DNA of 64,000 bases from Pegea sp. RAD2-039 (Eukaryota > Chordata > Thaliacea > Salpida > Salpidae), in the NCBI GenBank assembly GCA_034620365.1, contig JAQGEQ010000380.1, positions 2,852,001-2,916,000 of the forward strand, read 5' to 3'. The position numbers and the translations under genes were made by a program. This document shows positions 24,944 to 38,500 of the stretch, in pieces; the stretch's first letter is position 1; each line of letters starts with the position of its first letter. The notes under the pieces are model-generated. The model saw only the letters and a program-made list of their open reading frames with translations, searched no databases and was not told where the DNA came from.

Positions 24944-25069
24944 GAGCAACAAAGGGCAGGGTTTTAGTGTTAGTTTTCATTTAAGTTGTGTGTAAAAATT
25001 GAAATATATTTTTTCTTAGCCTCTAGATGAACTAAATAATTGTGGTTGCGTATTGAAGCGAGGTTAAAG

Positions 25070-26760
25070 GTAAGGTTGGTGGTTCTAAACTGCTAGCTAG
25101 AAAGGAAAGTTTTGAGGGTTTGTGTCATTAGCTTCTTGTTAATAAGATTTTGTAAATTTCGTTTTATTCGAGTTTAAGAGAAATGGGGTTACAGTGGTTT
25201 AGTATTTATTCAAATGAGTTAAAGTAAAAGTTTCAATTTATATTTTAAGAACAATGAAACTTTGTACTTAGTGAAATTGTATTAGTTAAGTGCACGCATC
25301 ATTAGACATTAATTTTTGTTTTTTTATTAAGAATAGAGACCTCAATTTGAGTATTGAGCTTTTAACCACGTGCTTACTTTTAGTAACCTTTAAATTTTGT
25401 GTATAAATTTGGCGAACATGTTATTACGTGATGAATGAAGGCTTACCAGACGCATTGCTTTCAAACCGATGTTTACCGATTTATTTCGAACCCTCGGCTT
25501 CGGTAGAAACACGAGAACGGCCATTTTTCATTCACCATTAAGCTTCATAAATTCGTATTTACGCAATTGGCCAGTCTGTAGTTAGTGGTCTCCTTGTTGT
25601 CTTATTTTTATTTGTCATTACATAAAGTAATTATGATTTTAATAACGGTTAACATTGTTCCTAGTTGTTAATAATTTGACAGATTATTTTTTCAATGAAG
25701 AATATGATGTTATTTGAGTTTATTTACTGTTCAAATATTACAAGAGCAATTAGAAAGAATATGTGATTGATAAATAAAGTTATTAATTAAGACATATTTA
25801 AAACCAGTCGATTAAAAATTGGTCGTAGATTTAAAGTCTGATATACAGTTTTATGTTGATATCTGTTAGAATTGATTTTTATCAAATAACTCTAAATTTT
25901 AACTCAAGAAAAAATAGTTGAAAAAAACTTGATTTTAAAACATCTCTACAAAGCTTCTGTCTATTTACTTGAAATATTATGCTAGAATTTTATAACCAAG
26001 TTTCGTTCTTTGTTTCTAGCGTAACCTTTGTACAGAGTAAAGAAATTTAAAATTTGATTTTAGCTAAGCTAGATAAAGTCCTTTAATTTGAAGCTTTATG
26101 ATTTGCTTCAGTGAATGATATCATTTTTTACTGTAAAGTCAACATCAGAAAAATAGTTTCTTAATGTGGGAATAAAAGTTACTAAATTACAAATTCGCAC
26201 TAAAAGGAACTTCACTACTAGAAAAAAAACTTGATAATGAGTTTAGAAGACAGTTTTTAATATTTTTTGAATTTAGAATCTCTTCAAAGCTTCAATTTCA
26301 ATATTATTACAGAGGGCGTTTTAATTTAATAGTGTTTTAAAGAAAACTTATCATAATTTGCTTTTTATGGAGTAAACAAACATGTATACAGCAAAGAATT
26401 ATGTTAAATTATAAAAAAATGAAAATAAATGCTTTTTAAGTTTACGAACAGGTTCATGTTATAATAATAATTGCATAATAATATTCAATCCAATTTCTAA
26501 ATGAAAGTATTTTTTGTCAATTGAAATATCTATTTAGTATTCAAAGCTGTTCTTTTATTTTCTTTTCTCGGCGAGCCATTTATATGAAAGTAAAATTAAA
26601 AGTTTAGTCACGTATTTAGAGGTGCAAGCATTTTCGTACAAACAAAATACAATTTTTATTTCAATTTGACTTATTGAAATTCCATCATGTTGAAAAAAAA
26701 CTTTTGTCTAAAGAAACAAAACTAAACTTGAAAGATTTGTATCAAGCAAAAAGTCTCCCT
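25070..26760. other. Non-coding stretch, one GC-richer patch
   Basis: Mostly AT-rich. From about 25430 to 25600 there is a patch with raised GC and CpG, including a forkhead-like TGTTTAC (near 25471) and two ACCGAT motifs close together. It may be a regulatory element tied to the island just upstream. No coding frame or repeat is recognised. Confidence 0.4.
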
Positions 26761-26898
26761 TGAAAATTGTTGGATACTGTTGATGCAGCATGGTACAAAC
26801 GGCGTGCGCTGAAAGAAAAAGAGGAAAAAGAGAAAAAAGCCAAAAAAGGGGGAAGAGCTGATGGTAGTAGAGGTAAATGGTTGGTTCCGCGTCGTTAA
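26761..26898 (+). other. Orphan coding-like fragment, K/E-rich, unidentified
   Basis: A frame open from just after a stop at about 26760 to a TAA near 26896 reads AAWYKRRALKEKEEKEKK, then a basic and Gly-rich tail ending KWLVPRR. The composition (Trp, many Arg/Glu/Ala, GC-rich codons) differs from random AT-rich frames nearby. TGCAG at 26780-26784 and GAG|GTAAAT near 26870 could bound an internal exon, but a second frame over the same bases is also open, and there is no ATG in this one. I recognise no family. It could be a stray exon, a processed pseudogene scrap, or purine-rich regulatory DNA. Confidence 0.25.
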
Positions 26899-29800
26899 AC
26901 ACGTCATAGCACAAAATTGCGCTGTTTTAAGTATCTCATTCGGTTCGTACGCATTTTTTCAAGTGTACTAGACATTGTAAATTGAGTTGCTACTGAAATT
27001 ACTGCGTTCAGTCACATAAGTAAAAATCTTTTGACAATTTTAGAACTGCAAGGCTTACAAGCACACACAAACAAACTCTTTACACTGGTCAAGCGAGTTT
27101 ACAGAAGTAATTAATGTCATTTAAGTTTAGTTTGAAATGAAAAAAAGTCAGGTGATAATCTAACACAAGCTGACCAATAGCGTAAATTTCATAAATCTTA
27201 AAGTTTACAAATTTCATTGAAATAAATACAACTCTAATTTAATCAGTTATTTACTAAACAATTTTTTAGTGGTTAATTGAATACATTTTTGTGAAATAAA
27301 ATTATATTTATTTTTATTTGGAAATAGATTTTGGGTTTATGAAAAAACTTCAGGCTTAACACGTTGGCTTATGCTTTAAAATGTTGAATGAAATCAAATA
27401 CCATTGATGTTTACATTGCCTAAAATCATAAAAATATTTTCTTTTACAAAATTATCTGACACAAATTTTTGTTATGCTGTTATCCAACACTTGAAGTGAA
27501 ATATTTGAATCTATTTAAACTTTTATTTATAATCAATGAATTATTCAATTTTCAAATCTTTATAATAAATCTATTTTTGTTTAATGTTTTAGCTTGTGGG
27601 AAAAAATTCTTCAATATTTTGTTGGAATTAACCAATATAAACTGATAAGTAAGGAATTCTCAGCAATTAATAATTTAATTTTGGTTATAAAATTGTAAAA
27701 AGTTAAGAAATTTTTATATAGAATAAGTTTTATAAACTATTTAGTAAAAGTTTTTTAGAGATAGTCTATATAAAACAATTCTAAAAATTAATCATTTCAT
27801 TAAAACTTATATAATAGCAAACTCGCAAAAAACACAACATACTAAACTTCGTTCTCTAAAATAGGAGAGAGTAGTTTTGTAAAAACCTTAGGATGAGACA
27901 GACTCATGTAAGAGGAAGAAAAAGGAGTGGCTTGTGAGGCTACTGATAATAACTGACATTCTCAAGTTCAATATTGTCTATCAGAGAATTGTTTAAAACT
28001 CAGCTTTATTAATTAACAAACTAAACCATTTAATTGTAGACTTTAAATACTTTTATAACAATTTTAAAAATACTTTTTTTTTCGGTGTGTTAAAAGCAAA
28101 AGAAACATGGCTTCAGTTTAAAATTTGAATTTTTCTAGGAACTTTTTCTAAGTTTTGTTTTGGCGGTTACTATGTAGGAAAACTATTTGAATATCTATTA
28201 CGTCATCTTGTTTAACTACTTCTATTTTACTTAAAAATATCTTTTTTCGGCTAATATCAACTTTACTTGAAGCTAACCTTTCGATATTTCAGCATTTGAT
28301 AAACTTGTCAATTTATTATTGAAATAAATTGCATAACATTTTTTTTGTAAATATTGAAAATTTACTTTTAATCATCAAATATTTTCAAATGCTAGTAAGA
28401 TTTTATTTTAATTCTTATAAAATAAAATTTATCTAATTAGCTAAAAGCTTTTTCAAAAAAATTCAACTGGTAGTGAGTATTGCTATTTTTCACAAAGAAA
28501 AACGGTAAATATTGAGAAAATAGCTTTTGAATAACATTTGGAACTACTAAAATTTTCAGATTAAGTCGAATAAAGGCTCTATTTAAAAATTTATTTTGGG
28601 GAAATACTATCAACGGATGCAAACTAAACAAGAGCTGCTTATAAAAATATTTGATGGATTCTGCTGCTTAAATTGTTTTGTTTTAATCGTAAATTTTATT
28701 TAAATATTTCAGCTTCTGTTGAGAATAACTCGGTTTTGTTGTTTTATTTAAAAGGTATTATTTAATTTTATCTTGCATTTTGTCTAAAATACCAGCAACA
28801 TTTTTACAAGAAAGCATTTGTTACAAATTATTACAGGTTGTAGCAATCTGTAGAAAAACATTTAAAAGATTTAACTTTTTTTTTAGCTTTTTATGCTTTC
28901 TATTCTTGAGAAAATCAGTGATAATACAGATAAATTAGTTTTTTAAGGTGACCTCTATTAGATTAGATTTTATAAAAGATTTTCAGCCTATATATCAAGT
29001 TTTATGTATATAGAAGTATACTTAAGAATATTACCAGAATAATTAAAACATACTTCAGAAAAGAGTTGGAATTTATTTGAAAAGCTTCTAGATTTTAAAA
29101 GCTGTTAACAATTTATATTCTGATTCAAAGTTTTCAAAATGACGTTTATATTTTAGTGGAAGATAATGCTTCTATTGTGAGAACTTTAAAGTAGTTTGGA
29201 AAGAAAAAAACTTTATTTACTGGTTGCATTTATAGCTGAAATTTTTGAAATGCATACAAATACTGCTTGTTAAATACAGCAGAAATATTTGCACACATAA
29301 CTCAAAAATATTTTCACTAAAGTATTTTGATAAAAATGATTAAATGATTTTTAATTTAAAATATATGATTTTTCGGGTTAATCTGTTTAAGTTAAAATAA
29401 GGAGAACTAAATACGCAAATGTACTTTGCATCAAAATCATAATTTATTTTTTTATTTATTTTTTATTTTATCTATTTTTTTTAATTACTTTTTTATCAAA
29501 TGCAAATTTATAATTTTACGATGATGCTAGTTAGTTAGTTTTTATCAATTAAGTTATAAGTTATGTTATATAAAATTAGTAATATAAGTTAAAAAAACTT
29601 TAGTGAAGTTATCATTAATAATTAGTTACAACTGTTTTTGCTCGTCATAGGATGTAGTACTTTACATTATCTATTTAACATCATCAGTAATATATCAAGA
29701 CTAGCATAATATATTTTAAATTTATAAAAAATTTCTTATAAAATTTATTTTGAATTGATTATTAATATCTAGAAAGTTTGTTTATCCCATTTAATAACAA

Positions 29801-32440
29801 TAACACATCAACAGTTGTCTAAGGTCAGACACGTTCATTTAATTACATAGCAATTAACTATCCCTTTAACTACGATGCCATCTTTAGTATAAGAAGATTT
29901 CAATAAGGTTGTCGATTTCAATAATTCATTTTGGCATGTTTGCACACACTGCTAGAAAAACCATTGGTTTGATAAAAAATAAAATTTAGTTCTTCAAAAT
30001 TTCATAACATTGCTTTCATTATTATGATTACTTTTATCATAATATTATTTATTTTTAATAGTTGTTTTAATTATAAAGATTAAATAAGAATTAACTTAAA
30101 TTCTTTAGCCTTTTCTTCAATTTGCAAAGTAACTTTTCTTAATTTGAAAGAAAATTTTAAGTTTAACTTGAAAATCGATTTTACTATAGTAACAACAAGT
30201 AACAACATTCGATTATTTGTATAACTCTAATCTTAAAACACATGTGACACTGGTATAATACTGTAGAATTACTCTTAAATTATTTGTTTAAATTATGTTA
30301 TGATATAGAAAATTGAGTAAAACGATTTAAAGTTAAGTAGCAAAACAGCTTCATTGATAAAAACCAGCTACTTTCAAATGTTAAGTTTGTCTCTATACTG
30401 TCATGATGACTATGAGTTTACAGAACAGTACACATTTTGTCATTGTAAGCAAAAATGTGTGACATACATCGATCTAAAAATCGATTTCTTCGAATATAAG
30501 CTTCTGCGTTTTGTAACTGAAACCACATCCAGTAAAGAAGCCGCTAATCATTTATAAGCTTTACCATTAGAAATAACTTAAGAAGTGACAGTAGCATTTA
30601 GGCTACTAGTGAATTGTAGTCTAAAGTTAAACGTTGTAAATAAAAAAATCATATTACTTCGACTTTACACGATTATTGTATTATGAGAGTTGTAGAAATA
30701 AAGTGGGTTTAGATACGAAAGTATTTTATTAAAATAAATTTTTTTTTAGTTATGAAAATGTAGAATGGTAACTTATGAATGCATTGAAAATTTTTAAACA
30801 TTTTTGTATTAAAAACTTGAAAGATTAATTTCTTTTGAAGAATGAAATATTTATGGCTTTCTTCTTACACTATTTTAGCGGTACAAATGCCATTTATCAG
30901 CTATTGTTTATAGATAAGCTGTTTTATTTTCTATTTGTAACTACAAATTATGGCATGCCATGATTGTAATCGATATAAAACTACTACAGATACCTTCAAA
31001 TTTATTGACGGTGAAAATCCAACAAATTGTTTAAATATGTTTCTTAAACAACAATAAATTTTGTTGTTGTTTCTCAATATACTAAGTTCAAATGAACTCT
31101 TATCTTTACAATACAAATATGATGGTAGAATGGTTTCTTAAAATCCAAGAAATGCTTCTGTTAAATTTATCAAAAAAGTCTTTTAGTTTTATGTACATGT
31201 AGATACATTCTTGATAAGAACAGTTCAACAATTTTACATTACGAGATTAAATTACTTGCAATATTTTTTTCGAAAACTAAATTTGAAAATAGTATCAAAT
31301 AATTCAAATAATCTGCATAATTTTGTAGCCAGTATAAACAAGAACTTTATTATTGCTTTAATTTTTTACACATCGGTAATATCTATTTTGATTTTTAATT
31401 TTTATCAGAAGTTTACTTGTCTACTTTATTTAGTTCTTAAGTTGAAAAAACTGCTTACGGAAGTTTATATTTTGACTGAAAAACATGATATTGTAACAGA
31501 AAAATGCAATTTGTGAAATGAATTAATTTTTAAAGCAATTTTACTTACAGCTGTTAGATGCTTAAAACCATTCAACCATAACTCCATATATTAGCTATAA
31601 AAACTCAGAAAAAAAACTTGCTTTTATAGGTAGCAAAGCAAAAAAAGCAAAACAAATTTTTAAGCTTAACTCCGAAATTTTCATACTAGTTTAAAAATCA
31701 AATATCATATTTCATAAATAAAAACACAACTATAAGATTACTTTACTTAAATGTTTGTTGTAACTTAATCTCAACTTTAAGTATTTTTAGATTAACAAAT
31801 CAGTTTTGGGTCTTAATTTCATTTCAAAGTAAATTTTGAAGGATGTATACTCCTCAACTGATATAAAAGTCTACATGTTTTCTCTTATTGCAAGGTTAAA
31901 TGTAAACATGTCTCTAGAGGTCCTATTAGTGGAGTTAAACCATATTACATGTTAATTTTAATGATTGAATTTCTTCATTAATCATATATAGTTATCTCAA
32001 TTCTCATAACCTTAATCAGGTCTTTGAGAAAAAAAAAATTGTGAAAAAATGTTTATTTGAGTTATTCTGAAAGAAAATTTTTAATTTCTGCTTTGTAAAG
32101 TAATTTGAAATAATTTCAAGTTTTCTATTAAAATAAAACTTTTTTTTATAATAGTTTAGATTCTCTATAAATTACATCAAAATAGTTTTATGATAAAATT
32201 AAGTTGAAATTAAAAAAAGTGAAAATGAATGATTTCATAAGAATTATATATTTTAATTCAATAAACATAATATCTATTATAATTATAAGTTTCATTCAAA
32301 GCTTATATATGTAAAAAATACACCGATGAAGTTAAGAATACAAGTTCAACACTATAACTCAAAGTTTTTATTAAGTAAACTTCTACTATATTTAGTTTTA
32401 ACACCACGCTAAAACAAGCTCATATATTAGGGCAGTTTGC
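26899..32440. other. Non-coding stretch, nothing recognised
   Basis: AT-rich DNA. A patch near 27840-27960 has somewhat higher GC and a small TTCTCT...AGAGA inverted repeat. Another near 30400-30560 contains two ATCGAT palindromes within 20 bp and one ACCACA. Simple T/A-rich low complexity is prominent at 29440-29480. No gene or mobile element is supportable. Confidence 0.55.
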
Positions 32441-32450
32441 CAATGAGTCT

Positions 32451-32577
32451 TTATGGAGTAGCGCTTTTTACTACAAAAGCCCCCATAAGCTAACAAAACA
32501 CAATTCACGTGGTTTGCTTGCCGTGAAATGCAGCTGTTTATCTTAGCATCTCTATTTAGATGCTGTTGTCATTTCAC
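32451..32577. repeat. Cluster of three inverted repeats (hairpins), possible structured ncRNA
   Basis: Hairpin A: TTATGG (32451) with CCATAA (32483), enclosing GCTTTT (32463) with AAAAGC (32475). Hairpin B: TTCACG (32504) with CGTGAA (32522). Hairpin C: GTGAAATG (32523) with CATTTCAC (32570), then CAGC with GTTG, and inside these AGCATCT (32545) with AGATGCT (32558) around a six-base loop. B and C share bases 32523-32527, so they exclude each other. The local GC content is raised. The large asymmetric internal loop in C does not fit a normal pre-miRNA. The type of element is unknown. Confidence 0.5.
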
Positions 32578-35500
32578 AGAAACCTCTGGAGCAACATAGC
32601 TCTATACTTTATAGTAATAACACGCATGATTAAACTTCAGACAGTTAAGAATTAAATAGCAGAGTTCACTTTTCTGATACATTCCTTTGTTACTAGCTTA
32701 AACGTTTATCAAAAAATTTCTCGCATTTTCCTTTAAACTGTTTTCTTGTATTAACTCCTTCTGTTGCTTAAGGAGTAGTGTTTGTGGTTTACTGAATATC
32801 ACTACTTTGAAGTTAAGTGATGGCAGAGGCATAATATTACTGACTGTATACTTAAATGACATGTCGCTTGAGTTTAAAATTTCGCGGTAAATTGTAAATT
32901 ATATCGATTTTCAGTCAACAACCTACACATGTTTGTAATTTTTAAACGTTCGGCGAAATACTTTATTTGCTTACAAAAATGTTTTCTAATTATGAAATTA
33001 TATCAGTGAAAGATTTAATATACACACTATTAACACAAAATTGAAAAAAACAAACAAGAAGCACTAGCGGAAATGGGTGTTAAGTAGTAGGTCATATTGC
33101 CTTCTACATTCGAGTCTGGAAAGTTTAAACTTAATGAACGTTCCTTGAATTGAGCTTCTCTGAAATGAAGTCAAATTTTGATGCGTTACTAACTCAGCAG
33201 GAAAAATAAAAACTAGGCTATTAGTTGACATGGCGATGACAAGGTTATCTGTATAAGAGTGAGTTATTTAAGACAAGACTTAACCTTATAGTAGTATAAT
33301 TTCATTTTTCAATGTCAGACTCTTATAATTCTTATTTTATCTAAAAGAAAGATAAATCTTAAATTCAATATTTTTTTCACTTCTATGCTTTCTAATTTTT
33401 AAAAAATACCTTTTAAAGATGAATTGATTTTTTACATAACCAGCACATTAGCGTTATATTCAAGATTATTATAAGAAACAACTTTTCCTACAAATCAATT
33501 AACAACTTCATTTGTCAATCTTCTTATTAGCTGTGAGAATTTATGACAGGCGGTTAATAAGCATGGCAATGGTTTTGTAAAAAATGATTGAAGATGTGAA
33601 GATTTGAAAACAGTTCTACTTACTATAGTGGCCTTGAAAAGAATCCATCCATCAAAGTTGAATTTTGAAAGGAGTTTTTTAAGTTTCCACCTAGCCAGTT
33701 GTTTATTATTTCTACATGTTAATTCTGCTCATTAAAATCAATTTATTATTGATGTCTGCATATATTCTACACTTTTAAATGTTTTGAACATTTGAAGTGT
33801 TATACTCGCGTTGAACAGTGTAGATCTTAGATTACAAAAAACACAATGGCAACATTCTAATTGGTTTAACTGCCGTAGATTGAATGCAGTCAAGATTTTA
33901 TGACAGTGACTTTTTGGCATAAAATTCATTTACAGCTATATTTTCAGTTAGCTACAAAACAATTATTATTCTTTAAACTATTTCAATTGTTAAGATAAGA
34001 TTTTTTAATTCTAATTTAAGAACATTTGTTTTCACAAAAGTATATTTTTCTTAGATATGGATCCATTTTTACATCTAAAGTGATTTTATAATCAAAATCT
34101 TTTGTTCACATCTTATTAACAAGCCTTGCCTGTAAATGTGAAGCACAAGAGAATGACGAAATAACAGGTTTCAGCTCACTACCAATAATTTGCGATTTAT
34201 TTGTAAAACTAATATTTTACCAATCCTCAAAAATTAACTTTTCGATTTTTTGACAGTAAGCCGAGATAATCAATTAACAAGTCAACAAAATTCGGACATA
34301 ACATGGAGTTTTGAACCAACACCATTAGGATAAGTCAGATAATATTATTAATTATGAAAAGCTCAAAGTACTTGAGTAACAATTTTCAACTTTAAAAAAA
34401 TAACTTTGTGTAAAATAATAACCAAAAAAGTTTTTGGTTGTTCACTTAAAAGATACTCTAGGATTTACCAAAGAAGAAAATTTTCCAACATCAATTTTTA
34501 AAGCTGGAAGTAGTGCAAGGCTTTAGTACCTTTAAAGATTATGAATAAATAAAATTGTAGACTCACCACATTATGGTGATATTACACAGGGTAATCATAT
34601 CTCTGTTATAATGCGAAACTATTTTTATTTCTCAGATTTGGTATACAAATATTTTGTTTTGAGATCTAAATGAAAAAAATTTGCGATCTTGTTTCTTTTC
34701 TTATTTCTTTTACAAAGTTTTTTTCTATAAAAAATCAGAACATAAATTTTAATCAATATCTCAATTAAAACTTTGTTTAATTATCTAACTAGCTTGTGTG
34801 GTCAATAAGCTTAAAATATGACTTAAAATGATGAAAGATGTAAATTCTAATGAAGAGTTTTTGTTTAACTTATGACGGGTGTTAATTGAGTTTTATTTCT
34901 GGAAACTGTACAACAATCCATCAAATGTTTGTCTAAAAGATCAAAGTTATTAATAATGTATATTTGACGCTTTTTTGGTAAAAAAAACTTTTATTTTTTT
35001 TATTCAATCGCCAGTAAACTCAAATTGACTTTCCAAATTTATACAACAGTTTCTTCAAGTTAAAAGTAAAATAATCCACTGCCAAATTTACTAAAATAAT
35101 TTTACGTCAAACTGAAGTATGAAACTTCTAACTGTAAACTATTAAACGATAAAAAACGTTTTACCTAACAGTCTAACTAAACAATTGATAGGTTTATGTG
35201 TCCTGTAGTATATTATAAGTTTCTGCAGAGTATTGGACGTGAAAATTTTTGCTTTCTTATATTGTCAAATAGTATAAGCGGAGAATGAGCTCAAGCAAAA
35301 GACTTATTTTTTGCCAATCTTTCATCAATATCTTAAAATAATGAACGTTTTGTAGCTGTAAGCAAACAATTTTCAAAGCTAAGTTTGCTTGAATGAGAAA
35401 ATTATCAAGAAAAATGTTATCTCAAAATTCAACAAGCGCAACAAATTTATTTAGATCTAAAATTTTTAATTCTATTAATTGGTTCATTAAAGTTTTTATT

Positions 35501-38500
35501 CAATCTGTATATTCTAGTTTATGCTTAGATTTATTCTTAGATAAGAAATCTTACATTGAAGTTACTAGGAAAAAGATGTTTGTTTAAACACCAAAATAGA
35601 TTGTTTAAATGTGGTAAAGATTATTTAGTTTTACGCTACCGAATTATCTACTGATTGATCAAAAGTACTAAACATTGTTCTTAATGTTATAATTTAATAA
35701 TCTTGATACAGATATAGAAATATAGAATTAATCAATATTTTGGTTTTAGATGTTATCTATATGTATTTCATTTTTACAAAAACCTTTTGCTTAGTTTGAT
35801 GTGTTGTTGGTTTGTTTAGTTTAGTGTTGCACAGTATGCTTAACTAACTGTCATACATTTCAACAGAAGTTTTGACTGTTAATACTTATTTTTCTATGAG
35901 TTTTTTTTCTTGTTGCAAACTCAATGTTTCAAGTATCGCTCAAATAGGCAAGAGAAATTACTTGAGTCAGTTTTTTAGATATGTTATTTATATGTCTGAT
36001 ATTCTTTTGTTTGTCCATTATTTTTTTACAAAAATACTTAATAACTATTCATATGTTGTAATTACCCAAAGCATTTAACATTCTTATTCTATACTTAGTA
36101 CACTTATGTAAGTTATATAAGATAAACTATAATCAACACTAAAGTTGTTTGCTGAGATGCTTTGTTATATTCTTTTTAAGCAGTAAATGATTTCATAAAT
36201 GTTTGGTTTTCTTTGGCGCCAAAGCTTAGGTTTATTCAATTTATTTTGTTTATCTATACTTTAGATCACGGCTAAAATTTTCCGTATCTCTTTTAGCTTG
36301 AATAAATCTAAAAACTTTTAAAAGTGAAATGATTAATTGAAAGTTTAAAAGATTTTTTAAAGTTATCGGAGTAGAAGAAAATAGAATGAAAGTTTATAAA
36401 ATTTACTAAAAAATGAATTTATTTGCATTTTAACAATAATAAAAGATAGTAAGTATTTTTTTTATTTATATCTGCCAACATTTCAAATTTTCAAAAACGT
36501 AATAGTATAAAAAAAGCATTTATGGCAGTTTACGCGACTTAACGTGTTTTTAAATTAGTAATTTTTATTGGTCTATTTAGTTTGCATACGAACATCAATT
36601 GAGTTATTTGATAAATTATTACTGCTGTTGTTGATCTTATAAATTCGTGGACTTTGGTTTAATTGCTGAAAACAAAATAATATCTTAAGTTGCAACGAGA
36701 CTCAACATATAAAGCAAATTTCTTACAAGTTTATTTCAGGCAAATCGATATAAATTATTCTTATTTGGTTGCTGTATATGAGGGTAAGATAAAAATATAC
36801 TTTTCTAAATGTTTTCTTAATTTTGTTATCTTAATAATAGGTATTTACAAATTTATTTTTAAAGAGTTAGTATTGTAAGCTTTTTTAGCTTGGGTTATTT
36901 GTAAGCGTAAAAGAATAACTTTTACTTTATATAAAATCAAACCGAAGTTAAAGTTTTGTGACTTCAACTATAAAAGATCTTTTCATCACAATAACTTACT
37001 TGAGGAGTTAAAACTGATAAAAACATATGTTTCATCGTTTTAGTCGTTTCACGAAAAACGTCAGTTTTATCACGTCTACCTCAGCAGTCTTAATTATATC
37101 GACTTTGAGTGAATAAAGTAATAGGAACTAACTAACTCTGACATAACTAATTAGTTTTTTGCAAAATAACATAGTTGGTGCCTAGCCATAATATCTTCTA
37201 ACATGTCTTTTTCTGTCGCTGTCACATAAATTCTGTCTCGAGAGGCTATCTTCAGTAGAGGTTTAGTGACTAAAATAAATTCCAATGTTAATATCTTTAC
37301 TATACTTCATTTCATTGGATGAATTGATTTTGAGGTGAAACTGATGTCAAATTTGTTTAAAGAACGTTTGCTTTAGTATAAATTACTTACTACAAGTGTG
37401 AAGTACTTTCGTTTAACTAATTGCATCTAAATTACATCTTAATGAGATTTTATAACGACTTTATAGAGTTGAGTATTGTTTTATATAATGATAAACTTCT
37501 AATTCAGTATCTGAAATACAAAACGATTTATAGGAATTGATAAGATTAGAATAATTTTATGAATAAATTGTTTTGTAAATTTTATAATCCAGCGGCACGA
37601 TGTTTTTGTGTAAAATTACTTTTAATCATAATTTCAATTTTCAATTTAAAAAACTGTTTAATTAAACTTTCGATAATTTTCAAACATTCTAGAATTTCTT
37701 CTTTTAGCTAACGTTAAACTAAAGATAGAGAACAAAAATTAGTCACTTATTTCTACTTTTAAACTTTATTCATTTTCAAACCTAAATTACGTTTAAAAAA
37801 TTTTTAGTCCGTGAAGGCTTCACTTAAAGGTGAATAGCTATTTTATTTCACTAAAGTTCTTTCATAGACTCTTTGCCAAATAAATTTCTTTGAAGTTTTG
37901 TTCTTTAGTTTTAATCTGCAAACAAAATTTTATTAATGAGCATCTTATAGTTCATATACTTATATATTCATGAAAAACGAAAAAAATATGTTATTTATAA
38001 TCTCTTTTTTACATTGATTATTATATTAAATGTGAATAATGAATCATAATCTTGCTTTTTAAATTATTCAAAGATATTGTTGTATTCTTTTTCTTTCTTA
38101 AGTAGTCATAAATTTTGTTTGCAGACTAAACACACTTTCTAAGATAGTAAATGCCTAGCTTGATTCAGTAAACTTTTTGTTTTACTTTACCATAAAAACA
38201 GAATATTTGGAGAAAATAACGCTCAGTTTAAGTCCTCTTTGAAAGTAAAATATCAAAAGTAAGCTCATAATTTAGTTTTATGAATTTTGCAGCCTTTAAT
38301 TAAATGAGCATGTTAGTAAAGAATCAGTTAATCATATGATTAAAATGTAAGCTTGTTTCAAATTCTTATAATTTTTCTAATAAATTTATTAATTTTAATT
38401 TATTAGTTATGAAAATTATTCTATATAATAACAAATCTTGATAAAGAAGTAATTAAAAACAGGTAATTAACTTCTAAAAGATCTGATTTTCAAAATATGC

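Larger units (their letters stand above)
24371..25069 (+). promoter_or_regulatory. GC/CpG island with RUNX-site cluster; candidate distal RUNX promoter / first exon
   Basis: This island contrasts with the AT-rich surroundings and has many CpGs. TGYGGT/ACCRCA sites, the RUNX recognition core, lie at 24375-24380, 24384-24389, 24396-24401, 24433-24438, 24458-24463, 24901-24906 and 25041-25046. One is adjacent to a GATA site (AGATAA, 24440-24445). Vertebrate RUNX distal promoters also carry RUNX sites and autoregulate. The island ends with AAAG|GTAAGG at 25069/25070, a strong donor that could splice to the acceptor at 48161. A 60-codon ATG frame at 24679-24861 begins MRNC, faintly like vertebrate P1 exons, but I do not call it coding. 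The function is inferred; the sites are seen. Confidence 0.45.

Noticed and set aside
25485-25500. TTTCGAACCC, a reverse-strand B-box-like word
   Set aside because: The flanking bases do not form a T-stem and no A box lies in range.
26708-26914. Minus-strand frames opposite the orphan fragment
   Set aside because: They are shadows created by the purine-rich plus strand (runs of F/L/S) without any family resemblance.
31211-31516. 101-codon frame in the intergenic region
   Set aside because: Low-complexity I/N/F/L/K composition, no homology recognised, no promoter or splice context.
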